64,000 bases of DNA from Vulgatibacter incomptus_A (GCA_040391605.1 JBEBXK010000003.1:1-64000); one strand, 5' to 3'. Counted from the first letter of the stretch, positions 34,003 to 42,036 are shown. A program made the numbers and translations. Notes: generated from the sequence alone by a model not told the origin.

Positions 34003-35783
34003 TGGGGCTTGCAGCCCTTGGTCAACGTGTACTGATAGGTGCCCAGCTCATCCCGCCAGTATTCCCCCTCGTAGGGCCAGTAGACGTGCTCGTCGTCCAC
34101 CGCCGTGGAGTACTTGTAGTTCTCGATGGGCGAGACCTGCCTGCCGGCGGAGAGCGACGCCTCCAGGACGTCCTTCTCGCGGCTGCCGATCTCGGCCTTA
34201 ATCGCCAGCGCGCGGTAATTCAGCGACGCCAGCTCCTTGCGCTCCTTCTCCAGCTTGCGCTTGGCGAAGAAGCCGGCCTTTCGCTGCAGCTCCGCCCGCT
34301 GGGCGTCCAGGTCGGCGCCCAGGGACTTGGCGAGCTCGGAGAAGCGGAAGAGGTCGCGGCGGCCCGCGATGCCGTCCAGCTCCGCCTCCAGCTCCAGGAT
34401 CGAGTCGTTCAGGTGCTTGAGCTCACGATCGGAGAGCGCGAGCTTCAGGATCCCCTGGAGCATCCGGTTGGTCTCGCCGCCCTTCTCGTCCTTCTGCAGA
34501 TCCGAGAGGACGCCATAGTAGTCCGCCGGCGTGGAGTAGCTCCGTGCCATCAGCTTCTCCAGCTCCAGGTAGAGCTGGAAGTAGCGGGCGCGGAAGTCGT
34601 CGACGATGCGGTTCGCCTCGGGGTAGCGACAGTTCTCGTAGTAGATCGCTGCCTGGAGCACCAGGGCCTCGGGGAAGTACTCGTCCCGAAAGAACGGCGA
34701 CTGCAGGGTGATCATGTTCCCGAGGGCCTGCTCGTTCTCCCCCAGCCGGAAGTGCGCCCACGACGCCTCGTACAATGACTGCAGCCATTGGTCGCTGCCG
34801 CGCTGGATGCGATCATAATAAAACGACGAATGCCGGTTCTGGCCGTGCTCGTAATGCAGCCGGGCGAGCTGCATGAAGGCCTGCTCCCGCAGCTCGGGGT
34901 CAGGGTGCAGCGTGGTGCGCGGGTTCAGGGCCCGGACCACGTCCTTGAAGGCCTCCAGCGACGGGTTGAACTTCCCCGCGATGTAGAGGGTGAGGCCGTC
35001 GAGGTAGCGCGCCTTGGGGTAGAAGCGAGATCCGCCGGGCACCATGGCCAGGAGCCTGCGCGTCTCGTCGAAGCTCGTATTCGCGTCCACCACGTAGGTG
35101 GCCTTCTCCCCTTCCGGCTGGCCGTCGCTCGCGTCGAGGAGCGCCTTGCCCCTGACGAAGTTGTACTTCGCCAGGAGATATCGATACTCGTCTCGATATT
35201 TCTCCGGGAACTCGGCGCCGGCGTAGCGCGCGATCTCGTCCAGCACCACGCTCTGGTTGGTCGACTTATGGGCGATGAAGAAGAGCCACTCGAGGCTGAG
35301 CTTGAAATACGCGCCATCATCGCCCTTGGCGAGGATGCGTTTAAACACCGAGAGCGACGAGTGGTACATCCCCAGGCGGTAGAGGGTCTTCGCCAGGAGA
35401 TACTCCGCCTGCTCATACTGATCCACCGCGGTGGGATCGTTGAGGATCTCGTTGAAGCCCAGGGCCGCGGCCTCGAAGCCCCCCTCCTGGAAGAGGCGGG
35501 TGGCCGCCTCCAGCTTCTGGCGATCCGCGGTCTGCCCCTCCACGTCCAGGCCCTCGAAGGAGAGGGTCGGCGCCTGGGCGGGCTGTTCGGACTTCGCCGC
35601 AGGCGGTTTGGCCCGGGCCCTGGGTGGGGGCTGCCTGGGCGGCGGCGTCAGCTTCTTCGGGGGTGGCTTGGGTGCCTCGGAGTCGTCCGAGAGATCCAGG
35701 CCTTCGAAGGAGATCTGGGCGAGGCCCCGTGCCGGAGATCCGGCGAGGAGGGCGATCGCGACGAGCGAGAGGGCGGTGCGCAT
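33999..35783 (-). CDS. gltC: Periplasmic GltC/NfsC-like protein
   Basis: A 594-residue exported protein. The signal peptide starts MRTALSLVAIALLAG; a Pro/Lys-rich linker follows, framed by two similar short motifs (ISFEGLDLSDD and LSFEGLDVEGQ), then a helical TPR-like region (95-400) and a coiled-coil end region rich in Glu/Lys. GltC and NfsC are partners of the barrel proteins GltA/GltB and of GltD. I chose the ATG at 35783 because GGAG lies six bases before it and a clean signal peptide follows; in-frame starts at 35795 and 35804 are possible. Its coding region overlaps gltD. Confidence 0.83.
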   Translation of the reverse strand: MRTALSLVAIALLAGSPARGLAQISFEGLDLSDDSEAPKPPPKKLTPPPRQPPPRARAKPPAAKSEQPAQAPTLSFEGLDVEGQTADRQKLEAATRLFQEGGFEAAALGFNEILNDPTAVDQYEQAEYLLAKTLYRLGMYHSSLSVFKRILAKGDDGAYFKLSLEWLFFIAHKSTNQSVVLDEIARYAGAEFPEKYRDEYRYLLAKYNFVRGKALLDASDGQPEGEKATYVVDANTSFDETRRLLAMVPGGSRFYPKARYLDGLTLYIAGKFNPSLEAFKDVVRALNPRTTLHPDPELREQAFMQLARLHYEHGQNRHSSFYYDRIQRGSDQWLQSLYEASWAHFRLGENEQALGNMITLQSPFFRDEYFPEALVLQAAIYYENCRYPEANRIVDDFRARYFQLYLELEKLMARSYSTPADYYGVLSDLQKDEKGGETNRMLQGILKLALSDRELKHLNDSILELEAELDGIAGRRDLFRFSELAKSLGADLDAQRAELQRKAGFFAKRKLEKERKELASLNYRALAIKAEIGSREKDVLEASLSAGRQVSPIENYKYSTAVDDEHVYWPYEGEYWRDELGTYQYTLTKGCKPQ

Positions 35784-35800
35784 GAACGTCTCCATCGGTC

Positions 35801-36580
35801 TCACGCCCCTCCCTGGCCCAGGAAGAAGGAGAGCCCGATGCTGAACAGGAGCTGATTCTGGGTGCTCTGCGCCTTGCCGGCCTTTCCCTGGAGCTCCAGG
35901 CGGTAGAGCACGTCGCGCACCTCGAGGCGCAGGGCCGCGTGGCGCGAGAGGACATAGCGTTGGCCGATGCCCACGTGGAGCTCGGGTGTCATCTTCTCCT
36001 CGACGTCGAAGCCCCCCGGGGGCTGGATCCTTGTCTGCAGCACGCCGCCCCCCACCAGGACGTAGGTGTCAAAGTGCAGCACGCTCTCGGCGAGGACCGA
36101 GATCTTGCCGTAGAGGGGCGACCAGGAGAGGTCGAGGCCTGCCAGGAAGCCGAAGTCCCCGGGCGCACGGACCAGGTCCTCCTTGGTTGGGAGGCGGCAG
36201 CCCTGCCCCGAGGAGTCGCAGCGAGTCACCGCGCCCGACGGGCTGGAGAAGGCATAGCCGGCGTTGAAGCCGAGCATCCAGCTCTCGCCGAGGTGATAGC
36301 CGTATTGCAGGCCCAGCACGTACTTCGAGTAGAAGGGGTCGCCGAGCGACATGCCGACGGCGGGGCTGAGCTCGTGCCGTCCCTCCTTCAGGAAGAGGTG
36401 GCCCGACACCGGGCGGATCCGCTCGTCGAGATCGAGGTTGGTCGGCGGCGCCACCTGATTGGTCGCCTTGGCGTCGGTGACCGCCTCCGCCGCCGCGTCG
36501 TCGTCCGCCCGGGAGAAGCCGGGGGAGGCGAGGACGGCAGCGAGCAGCGCTACCGGGATGAGCTTGTCGAAGGCGCGCAT
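35801..36580 (-). CDS. gltB: Outer-membrane beta-barrel GltB/NfsB-like
   Basis: A 259-residue outer-membrane protein. The signal peptide is MRAFDKLIPVALLAAVLA plus about six residues. A short acidic linker and about eight predicted strands follow (HELSPAVGMSLGDPFYSKYV; SWSPLYGKISVLAE; GIGQRYVLSRHAALRLEVRD; LFSIGLSFFLG). The same landmarks occur in the next gene, so the two are tandem paralogues of the myxobacterial barrel family found in GltA/GltB and NfsA/NfsB. The ATG overlaps the gltA stop. Confidence 0.87.
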   Translation of the reverse strand: MRAFDKLIPVALLAAVLASPGFSRADDDAAAEAVTDAKATNQVAPPTNLDLDERIRPVSGHLFLKEGRHELSPAVGMSLGDPFYSKYVLGLQYGYHLGESWMLGFNAGYAFSSPSGAVTRCDSSGQGCRLPTKEDLVRAPGDFGFLAGLDLSWSPLYGKISVLAESVLHFDTYVLVGGGVLQTRIQPPGGFDVEEKMTPELHVGIGQRYVLSRHAALRLEVRDVLYRLELQGKAGKAQSTQNQLLFSIGLSFFLGQGGA

Positions 36581-37386
36581 CAACGGGCCTCGTAGGAGAA
36601 GGAGGGAGGGATCCAGAAGGAGAGCCCGACGTTGAGGGTGAGCACCTTCTGGATCTCGGAGATCTGCCGATCCTGGGGCCGATCCGCGTAGAGGAGCTGC
36701 TTCACCCAGAACTCGAAGGCCATCCAATCGGAGAGGGAGAAGCGCTGGCCCACGCCGATGTCCACGGCGGGATGTGCGCCGTCCTTCACCGGATCCCCTG
36801 AGGTCTGCGACCACGCCGCGCCCAATCCGGTGATCAGGAAGAGGTCGTATTGTACGATCGTATTGAACCAGGAGAGTTTGCCGTAGATTGGGGTCCAGAT
36901 GAAGTCCACCCCAGCGCTCCACTCCAGCTTCGACGAGAGGAGGAGCGACTTCAGCTCCCGCTTGGCGATGCGTACGCTCTCGGTTTGTGAAATCCCGAAC
37001 TGCTCATAGTGGAGCGAGAGGGCGATGGAGTCGGCCAGGTGGTAGTTCATCGCGATGCCGCCGCCCACCTTCGTATAGAAGGCGTCGTTCAACGACATGG
37101 CGAAGGTGGGCACCAGCTCGAGGCGGCCGCGCTTGAGGAAGTGCTTGCGCTGCACCGCCTTCACCCGATCCTCGAGTGAGACGTCCTCCGCGACTACATC
37201 GGCCGATCGATCGTCGCCGCGCCTGGCCGCGAGCTCCTCGGCGGAGACGGGGGGCGGCAGCGCCGACGCGGCTTCGTCTCCGGCGTCGTCCCTGAGATCG
37301 AGGCCCAGCTCCTGGGAGGAGGCCTGGCCCGCCCAGAGGCAGGAGACCACAACCAAGGTCCGAACGAGGTTCTTCGACAAGGACAT
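36580..37386 (-). CDS. gltA: Outer-membrane beta-barrel GltA/NfsA-like
   Basis: A 268-residue outer-membrane protein. The signal peptide starts MSLSKNLVRTLVVVSCLWAG. The barrel part has LELVPTFAMSLNDAFYTKVG, DFIWTPIYGKLSWFNTI, GVGQRFSLSDWMAFEFWV and a strand-like end LTLNVGLSFWIPPSF. It is paralogous to the adjacent barrel and is the first gene of the operon, as gltA/nfsA are in Myxococcus loci. No strong ribosome-binding site precedes the ATG at 37386; the in-frame extension upstream lacks a signal peptide. Confidence 0.87.
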   Translation of the reverse strand: MSLSKNLVRTLVVVSCLWAGQASSQELGLDLRDDAGDEAASALPPPVSAEELAARRGDDRSADVVAEDVSLEDRVKAVQRKHFLKRGRLELVPTFAMSLNDAFYTKVGGGIAMNYHLADSIALSLHYEQFGISQTESVRIAKRELKSLLLSSKLEWSAGVDFIWTPIYGKLSWFNTIVQYDLFLITGLGAAWSQTSGDPVKDGAHPAVDIGVGQRFSLSDWMAFEFWVKQLLYADRPQDRQISEIQKVLTLNVGLSFWIPPSFSYEAR

Positions 37387-37844
37387 CCTCGAGCGGTTCG
37401 GCGGGCCAGGGGGGCGTAGCCCCGCGGAAGCCCTACCTCTCCGCGGCATAGTGAAAAATATGAATGATCGGAGCCTACAGCGAGCCGAGAGGCGGGGCAA
37501 TTATTGTGGCGTTCATTCACAGCGCTGCGGAACACCTCGATCCAGGGCGCCAAATGCACACATCCGCGCAGGACGTGGGCCCAGCTCCGACGCGCAGCGG
37601 AGGAGAGATCGCCCCGCCGTCGGGAGCGATTCGGCCGGCCAGCGCTCTGCGCGAGGCGGACTCTTTGGCGGAGGTGGAGGAGGCCCTGGTTGCTGGCGGC
37701 CAACGCTCCTCGCGAGAGGGACTCTCCCGGAGTCGCCGACCGATCCGCCCCTGAGCGCTCCACGCGAGCGCGACTCTCTCCACCAGCTCTTCTGGCCCGG
37801 TCACAAATTTGAGCTGCTACCTCGAGACGTGCTACCGCTTGGCC
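37387..37844. other. Divergent 458-base region between gltA and a lipoprotein gene
   Basis: Must contain the promoter of the glt operon. An AT-rich patch at 37449-37463 (GTGAAAAATATGAAT) lies about 65 bases before gltA but shows no clear -35/-10 pair. The right half holds a triplicated hairpin repeat, listed separately. Confidence 0.5.
37642..37778. repeat. Three copies of a short palindromic repeat
   Basis: Units at 37642, 37703 and 37754 share the pattern GCGCTCnnCGCGAGnGnGACTCT (about 23 bp; the middle copy starts ACGCTC). Each can fold through CTCnnCGCGAG. Copies are 61 and 51 bases apart. They lie upstream of the Cys-rich lipoprotein gene and resemble the family C units at 12715 in style rather than in sequence. 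Confidence 0.6.
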
Positions 37845-38354
37845 ATGCACCTCGCCCTCTCGCGTCTGGCGCGCTGCGCCCTTGGCCTGCTGGTCTCCGT
37901 CCTTCTCAGCGCCGGTTCCTGCGTGGATACCGACATCGGCGCGCCCTGCCAGATCCAGAAGGATCGGCTGGATCCAACGCTCCCGGGCTGCGCCGACGTC
38001 AAGGCCGACCAGATCAGCCAGCGCCCCGAGTGCTTCCACCCGACCATCGCGGATCTCAACGCCGGCAAGGAGAAGGACTTCATCTCCTTCGGCGCCGCCG
38101 AATGCGACAACCTCACCTGCGTCCGCTCCCGCGGCGAGCCCGATCTGGAGTCCGAGGCGACTCCATCAGGCTACTGCTCCGGCGAGTGCATCAACGATCT
38201 CGACTGTGAGACGGAGGGCGGCGGCAAATTCGCCTGCCGGGCCCTAGTCTTCGACGACGAATTCCTCCACTACCTGCAGGACACCCTCTCCGCCGAGGAA
38301 TACGCCCGCTACCTAGGCCGCGTGGAGAACGCCAAATTCTGCACGCGGAGGTGA
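37845..38354 (+). CDS. Cysteine-rich lipoprotein next to the glt operon
   Basis: A 169-residue exported protein. A hydrophobic signal ends LLSAGSC (probable lipidation cysteine near residue 25). The mature part has eight or more cysteines (GAPCQI, PGCADV, ECDNLTCV, GYCSGECI, DCETE, FACRA, FCTRR), suggesting a disulfide-stabilised fold. I do not recognise the family. It diverges from gltA. The Myxococcus gltABC locus also has an adjacent lipoprotein gene (gltK/agmO), so a role in the same machine is possible, on position only. Confidence 0.75.
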   Translation: MHLALSRLARCALGLLVSVLLSAGSCVDTDIGAPCQIQKDRLDPTLPGCADVKADQISQRPECFHPTIADLNAGKEKDFISFGAAECDNLTCVRSRGEPDLESEATPSGYCSGECINDLDCETEGGGKFACRALVFDDEFLHYLQDTLSAEEYARYLGRVENAKFCTRR

Positions 38355-38421
38355 GCAGCAGCCCGATCCCCTCTGTCAGCCAGAGGCGACAGGGGAACTC
38401 GCACCTCGAAGCGCGGCGGGT

Positions 38422-38886
38422 TCAGCGGCGGGTGGGGTCGGAGGCCAGGAGGCGGCCGGCGAGCTCGGGGCCCAGGCTGTCGACGAGGATCCGCTCCATC
38501 GCCTCCTCCATCTGGCGCCGCTCCTCGTCGGAGGCGTAGACGAAGCGGATGCCCATGCCCCGCTCCGGCCCCTCGGATCGCGCCCAGATCACTTCGCCCG
38601 AGAGCTCGAAGGTGTTGGGCAGAGGGGCCACCGTGAAGGTGAAGCGAAAGAGCGTGCCAACGGCCAGCGGTCGGTCGGTGACGATGAAGGTGCCGCCCCG
38701 GGAGATGTTGCGGGTGTAGTCCGACAGGAAGCTGTTGGTCCGCCGGTACTCCACCTTGAGTTGGATCGGCGCCCGGCCGTGGAGCCGGTTCTCCCTCCTC
38801 GCCTCGTCTCCACCGGGCGACGACTCGACTGGCGAATGCTCCCGCTCCCTCGCCGGGGTCGCGCCGGCTCTCCGCTCGTCGCTCAT
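38422..38886 (-). CDS. PilZ-domain protein (TIGR02266-like)
   Basis: A 154-residue cytoplasmic protein. An N-terminal polar stretch with RRENRLHGRAPIQLKVEYR is followed by the PilZ-like core TRNISRGGTFIVTDRPLAVGTLFRF, ELSGEVIWAR and GMGIRFVYASDEER. PilZ proteins often bind cyclic di-GMP through RxxxR and (D/N)xSxxG; here NISRGG is present and the arginine patch precedes it. Many such myxobacterial proteins control motility or chemosensory behaviour. The ATG at 38886 starts a sensible N-terminus. Confidence 0.88.
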   Translation of the reverse strand: MSDERRAGATPAREREHSPVESSPGGDEARRENRLHGRAPIQLKVEYRRTNSFLSDYTRNISRGGTFIVTDRPLAVGTLFRFTFTVAPLPNTFELSGEVIWARSEGPERGMGIRFVYASDEERRQMEEAMERILVDSLGPELAGRLLASDPTRR

Positions 38887-39285
38887 GTCCGCGTGAATCC
38901 TCTTTGGGCTGCTGGTGCGTGGGCGTTGATCGAGCGGAGCATACAACAAGTGCGAACGCCCCGCGAAAAGACGGGCCCCTGAAAGCCTATGGGATCCGGG
39001 CGGGGCGTTCATGATTCGGCGCGGGCTGCGCGATCCCCCAAGCTCGAGCGCGCGACGCTGCGGCCGCGCCGGCGACCCAGGAGGATTTTTCAGGGTGATG
39101 TAGTACGTTCCCCGGTCGATCGGGGGATCAGTCGGCCGTCCGTGGGAACGTCTCCCCAAAGAAGCGCGCGTTCGCTTGCATACGCTGTGCGCCCGAGGCG
39201 AGCGAACGCCTAGAAGAGCCTTTCGCGCGCAGCGCGTATGAGATGATCCCCTTCCGCTGGGGCGGGGCGATTCTCTGAGGTCGCA
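38887..39285. other. Divergent 399-base region with inverted repeat and family B element
   Basis: Contains an 8-bp perfect inverted repeat, ACGTTCCC at 39105-39112 and GGGAACGT at 39144-39151, that encloses a smaller CCCCGGTCGATCGGGG hairpin. A family B element follows at 39190-39279. Promoters of the PilZ gene (-) and the metalloprotease gene (+) must be here; I cannot place them. Confidence 0.5.
39190..39279 (+). repeat. Family B element directly upstream of a start codon
   Basis: Flank CCGAGGCGAGCGAACGCC, then GAGCCTTTCGCGCGCAGCGC, then a hairpin (AGATGATCCCC against GGGGCGATTCTCT). It ends six bases before the ATG at 39286. Unlike the other copies it precedes a gene rather than following one. 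Confidence 0.6.
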
Positions 39286-41622
39286 ATGGAGCAGGGACCC
39301 GTCAGCGCCAGGATCGTCGGACTCTGGGAGAGGCCCAGGATCCGCCTCGCCCTGGGGGCGTCGCTGGCGGCGGGGATCGCGTCCACCGCGATACCCCTCG
39401 CCAGGGTGCCCGGTTTCGAGTCTGCCCTGGCGGCCAACGTCCTGGTGTCGGTGCTCGGCGGCGTGATCGGCGTGGCGGCGGCGCGGCAGGAGCGCGACCT
39501 CGCGCAAGGGGACGGCCCCGTCGGGATCGAGGCGAGCCCCAGCGCGCTGACCGCCACCCTCCGCGCGACCTTCGCGACGTTCGTCCTCACCGCTGCCACC
39601 ATCGTCCCCTTCGCCGCCGCCGCCGCCGTGGCGGGCCTCCTCGGCCCGAGCTGTTCGATCACCGCGGGCCTCCCCTGGTATCCGGCCCTCCCTCTCCCCT
39701 CGGCCTTCCTCGCCGCGGCGCTCGGCGTAGCCTGCGGTGCGAGCTTCGAGGCGAGGCGCCTCCCGGGCCTCCTCTACGGCGCCATCCTCCTGGCGTCCCT
39801 CGCCGTCTCGGCGTGGCCGCTGGCGACGGGCCCCCAGTCGTTCTTCTACAACCACCTCGCCGGCTTCGTCCCGGGTCCACTCTACGACGAGCTGGTCCGC
39901 CTCGAGGCGCCCCTCGTCGCCTACCGCCGCCTCACCGTGGCCTGGGGCGCCGCGGTGGTCTTCGCCGTCGCCCTCCTCTGGCGCCGGGGACGCCTCGGCC
40001 TCCCCAGGGCGCGACCGGCGGCGATCCTCCTCCTCCTCGCGTCTCTGGCCCTGGTGCTCGCCGGCACCGTCTCCCGTCACGAGGCGGGGTGGGAGCAGAC
40101 CGATGCCAGCGTGGAGGAGGCCCTCGGCGGCCGCTTCGAGGGGGAGCGCTGCACCGTGGTCCACCCCAGGGAGCTGGACCGCGACTCGCTCCGGCGCTTC
40201 GCCGGCGAATGCGATCATCGGGTCGATCAGCTGGAGACCTTCTTCGGCATCAACGCCATCCGCCCCAAGGTCTTCCTCTACCGGAACCGCGCAGAGAAGC
40301 GCCGCCTGGTAGGCGCCGCCAGCACCCAATTCGCCAAGCCCTGGCTTGGACAGATCCACGTGGACGATCGCGGCTTCCCCCACCCGATCCTCAAGCACGA
40401 GCTCGCCCACCTCATCGCCGGTCCGCTGGGCCGCGCCCCCTTTCACGTCCCCGCGGCGGCCTTCGGTCTCCTCCCGTTGCAGGGGCTGATCGAGGGCGCC
40501 GCCGTCGCCGCGGACTGGCCTGCGGGCGAGCTCTCGATCCACGAGGAGGCCCGGGGCCTCCGTGAGCTCGGCCTGGCGCCGCGCCTCGATCGGATCCTCT
40601 CCGCCACCGGCTTCTGGTCCGAGTCCGCTTCCCGGGCCTACACCTACGCCGGCTCCTTCGTCCGCTGGCTGGTGGAGACCCGTGGCGCCCAACCCTTCGG
40701 CCGCCTCTACCGCGACGGCGACTTCGCCGCGGCCTATGGGGCCCCGCTCCCCGCGCTGATCCAGGAGTGGGAGGCCTACCTCGACAGCCTCGAGCTCCCC
40801 GCCCGGGCCAGCGCCCTGATGGAGCGCCGCTTCCGCCGCCCCGCGATCTTCCGCAGGCCCTGTGCCAGGGAGGTGGCCGCGCTCTCCTCGGAGGCCGGCG
40901 CCGCCCTCGCGTCGGGGGACGGAGCGCGTGCAGCCGAGATATACGCTAAGTGCGCGAACCTCGATCCCGGCGATCCCGCCTTCCTCCAGGCCCAGGCCAC
41001 CGCCTACGTCAAGGCCGGCGAGCCGGCCAGGATCGCGGCGCTCCTCGAGGCGCTCGAGCGACATTCGGCGCGAGGCGACGCCCTGCGCGCGGGCCTGCGC
41101 ACCTCCCTCGCCGACGCCTGGGCCAAGGAGGGGCGGTTCGACGAGGCGGCGACCTGGTACCAGGAGGCCGCCGCCCTCGAGGTGGATGAAGGCGCGCTCC
41201 GCTCCCTCGCCGTCAAGCTCGAGGCGGTCGGCGATCCCGCCCTCGCCGCCGTGGTGCTCCCCTTCCTGGACAAGGGCTCGGATGCCAAGCTCTTCGCCAT
41301 CCGCGACAAGCTCGAGTCGCACCCCGACTTCGCCACGGGCTGGTACCTCCTGGGGCGGCGCCTTTACCAGCGGGGCGAGTACGCCGGCGCCCTCGCCGCC
41401 CTGGACCACGCCCCCGCCGACAGCCTCCTCCCCTCCCTCGTCTTCGAAGCCGATCGGATCCGCGCCCTCTCCCTGATGGCCCTCGATCGAGACGCCGAGG
41501 CCTGCGCCCTCCTCGACCGCCTCTCCCACTCCGGCGAGCCCCACCAGCGCCCCGTCGCCGCCGACCTCCTGGGCCTCTGCCGCCACGACGAGCGCCGCGC
41601 CCTCCGTGGCATCGGCCGCTGA
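39286..41622 (+). CDS. Membrane HExxH metallopeptidase-like protein with TPR repeats
   Basis: A 778-residue protein. About six hydrophobic segments (18-265) are followed by a gluzincin-like domain: HELAH at about 367-371 with a downstream EGAAVA glutamate near 400, the pattern of peptidase MA-clan enzymes. The C-terminal third is made of TPR-like helical pairs (DPGDPAFLQAQATAYVKAGE; GWYLLGRRLYQRGEYAGALA). Substrate unknown. A membrane protease whose TPRs recruit a partner is an inference. The reading frame starts just after a family B repeat; no clear ribosome-binding site precedes the ATG. Confidence 0.82.
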   Translation: MEQGPVSARIVGLWERPRIRLALGASLAAGIASTAIPLARVPGFESALAANVLVSVLGGVIGVAAARQERDLAQGDGPVGIEASPSALTATLRATFATFVLTAATIVPFAAAAAVAGLLGPSCSITAGLPWYPALPLPSAFLAAALGVACGASFEARRLPGLLYGAILLASLAVSAWPLATGPQSFFYNHLAGFVPGPLYDELVRLEAPLVAYRRLTVAWGAAVVFAVALLWRRGRLGLPRARPAAILLLLASLALVLAGTVSRHEAGWEQTDASVEEALGGRFEGERCTVVHPRELDRDSLRRFAGECDHRVDQLETFFGINAIRPKVFLYRNRAEKRRLVGAASTQFAKPWLGQIHVDDRGFPHPILKHELAHLIAGPLGRAPFHVPAAAFGLLPLQGLIEGAAVAADWPAGELSIHEEARGLRELGLAPRLDRILSATGFWSESASRAYTYAGSFVRWLVETRGAQPFGRLYRDGDFAAAYGAPLPALIQEWEAYLDSLELPARASALMERRFRRPAIFRRPCAREVAALSSEAGAALASGDGARAAEIYAKCANLDPGDPAFLQAQATAYVKAGEPARIAALLEALERHSARGDALRAGLRTSLADAWAKEGRFDEAATWYQEAAALEVDEGALRSLAVKLEAVGDPALAAVVLPFLDKGSDAKLFAIRDKLESHPDFATGWYLLGRRLYQRGEYAGALAALDHAPADSLLPSLVFEADRIRALSLMALDRDAEACALLDRLSHSGEPHQRPVAADLLGLCRHDERRALRGIGR

Positions 41623-41700
41623 GGCATCGCGGCGCTCTCGTCCCCCCGGAGCGCCGACGCGTGCGGTCCCGAGTCTCATTCTCGAGACGCCCACCGCGCC

Positions 41701-41986
41701 CTAGGTGGCTGGTGTTGAACGGTCCCGTAGCGAGACGAGCGAGACGGTGAGCGAGGGCGGCGCGCGCAACGATGAGCGACGAGGCGTGCCCGCAGGCACG
41801 TCGCAGGAGCGAAGGCTCTGCGAGCCGAGGGCGAGCAAACGCAAGAGAGCCTTTCGCGCGCAGCGCGGGTGTGAACCTCGCGCCTCGCCTCGCGCGGGGC
41901 CGAGGTTCACACTGGCTCTGAGCACGTCGTCCGCAGCCTCCGGATCGTTCGTCCCAGTAGGGACGAGTTTGACATCAGCCACCTAG
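41701..41986. repeat. Family A structured element, copy 2, with nested family B
   Basis: A 286-bp element bounded by CTAG. The left end CTAGGTGGCTGGTGTTGAAC and the right end, reverse-complemented, CTAGGTGGCTGATGTCAAAC form terminal inverted repeats. The central hairpin is CGTGCC/GGCACG, where copy 1 has GTAGC/GCTAC. The extra length relative to copy 1 is a complete family B unit at 41813-41920 with hairpin arms GTGTGAACCTCG and CGAGGTTCACAC. It lies in the 489-base gap between the convergent genes ending at 41622 and 42112. Confidence 0.82.
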
Positions 41987-42036
41987 CGACGACGTGATCG
42001 TGGCCATCCCCATCGGAAGCTGGAGCAACCGGCGCT

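Noticed and set aside
37497..37512. Sigma-54-like sequence CGCCACAATAATTGCC on the minus strand upstream of gltA
   Set aside because: The -12 half fits but the essential GG at -24 is GC, so it is not credible as a sigma-54 promoter.
38422..41694. A 1,090-codon minus-strand frame ending in the PilZ protein
   Set aside because: The PilZ protein starts at 38886; the remainder lies opposite the metallopeptidase gene and has no protein-like features.
41701..41986. Small open frames inside the family A copies on both strands
   Set aside because: The two copies' predicted peptides diverge freely and one is interrupted by the nested repeat, while the hairpin pairing is kept; this fits structure, not coding.
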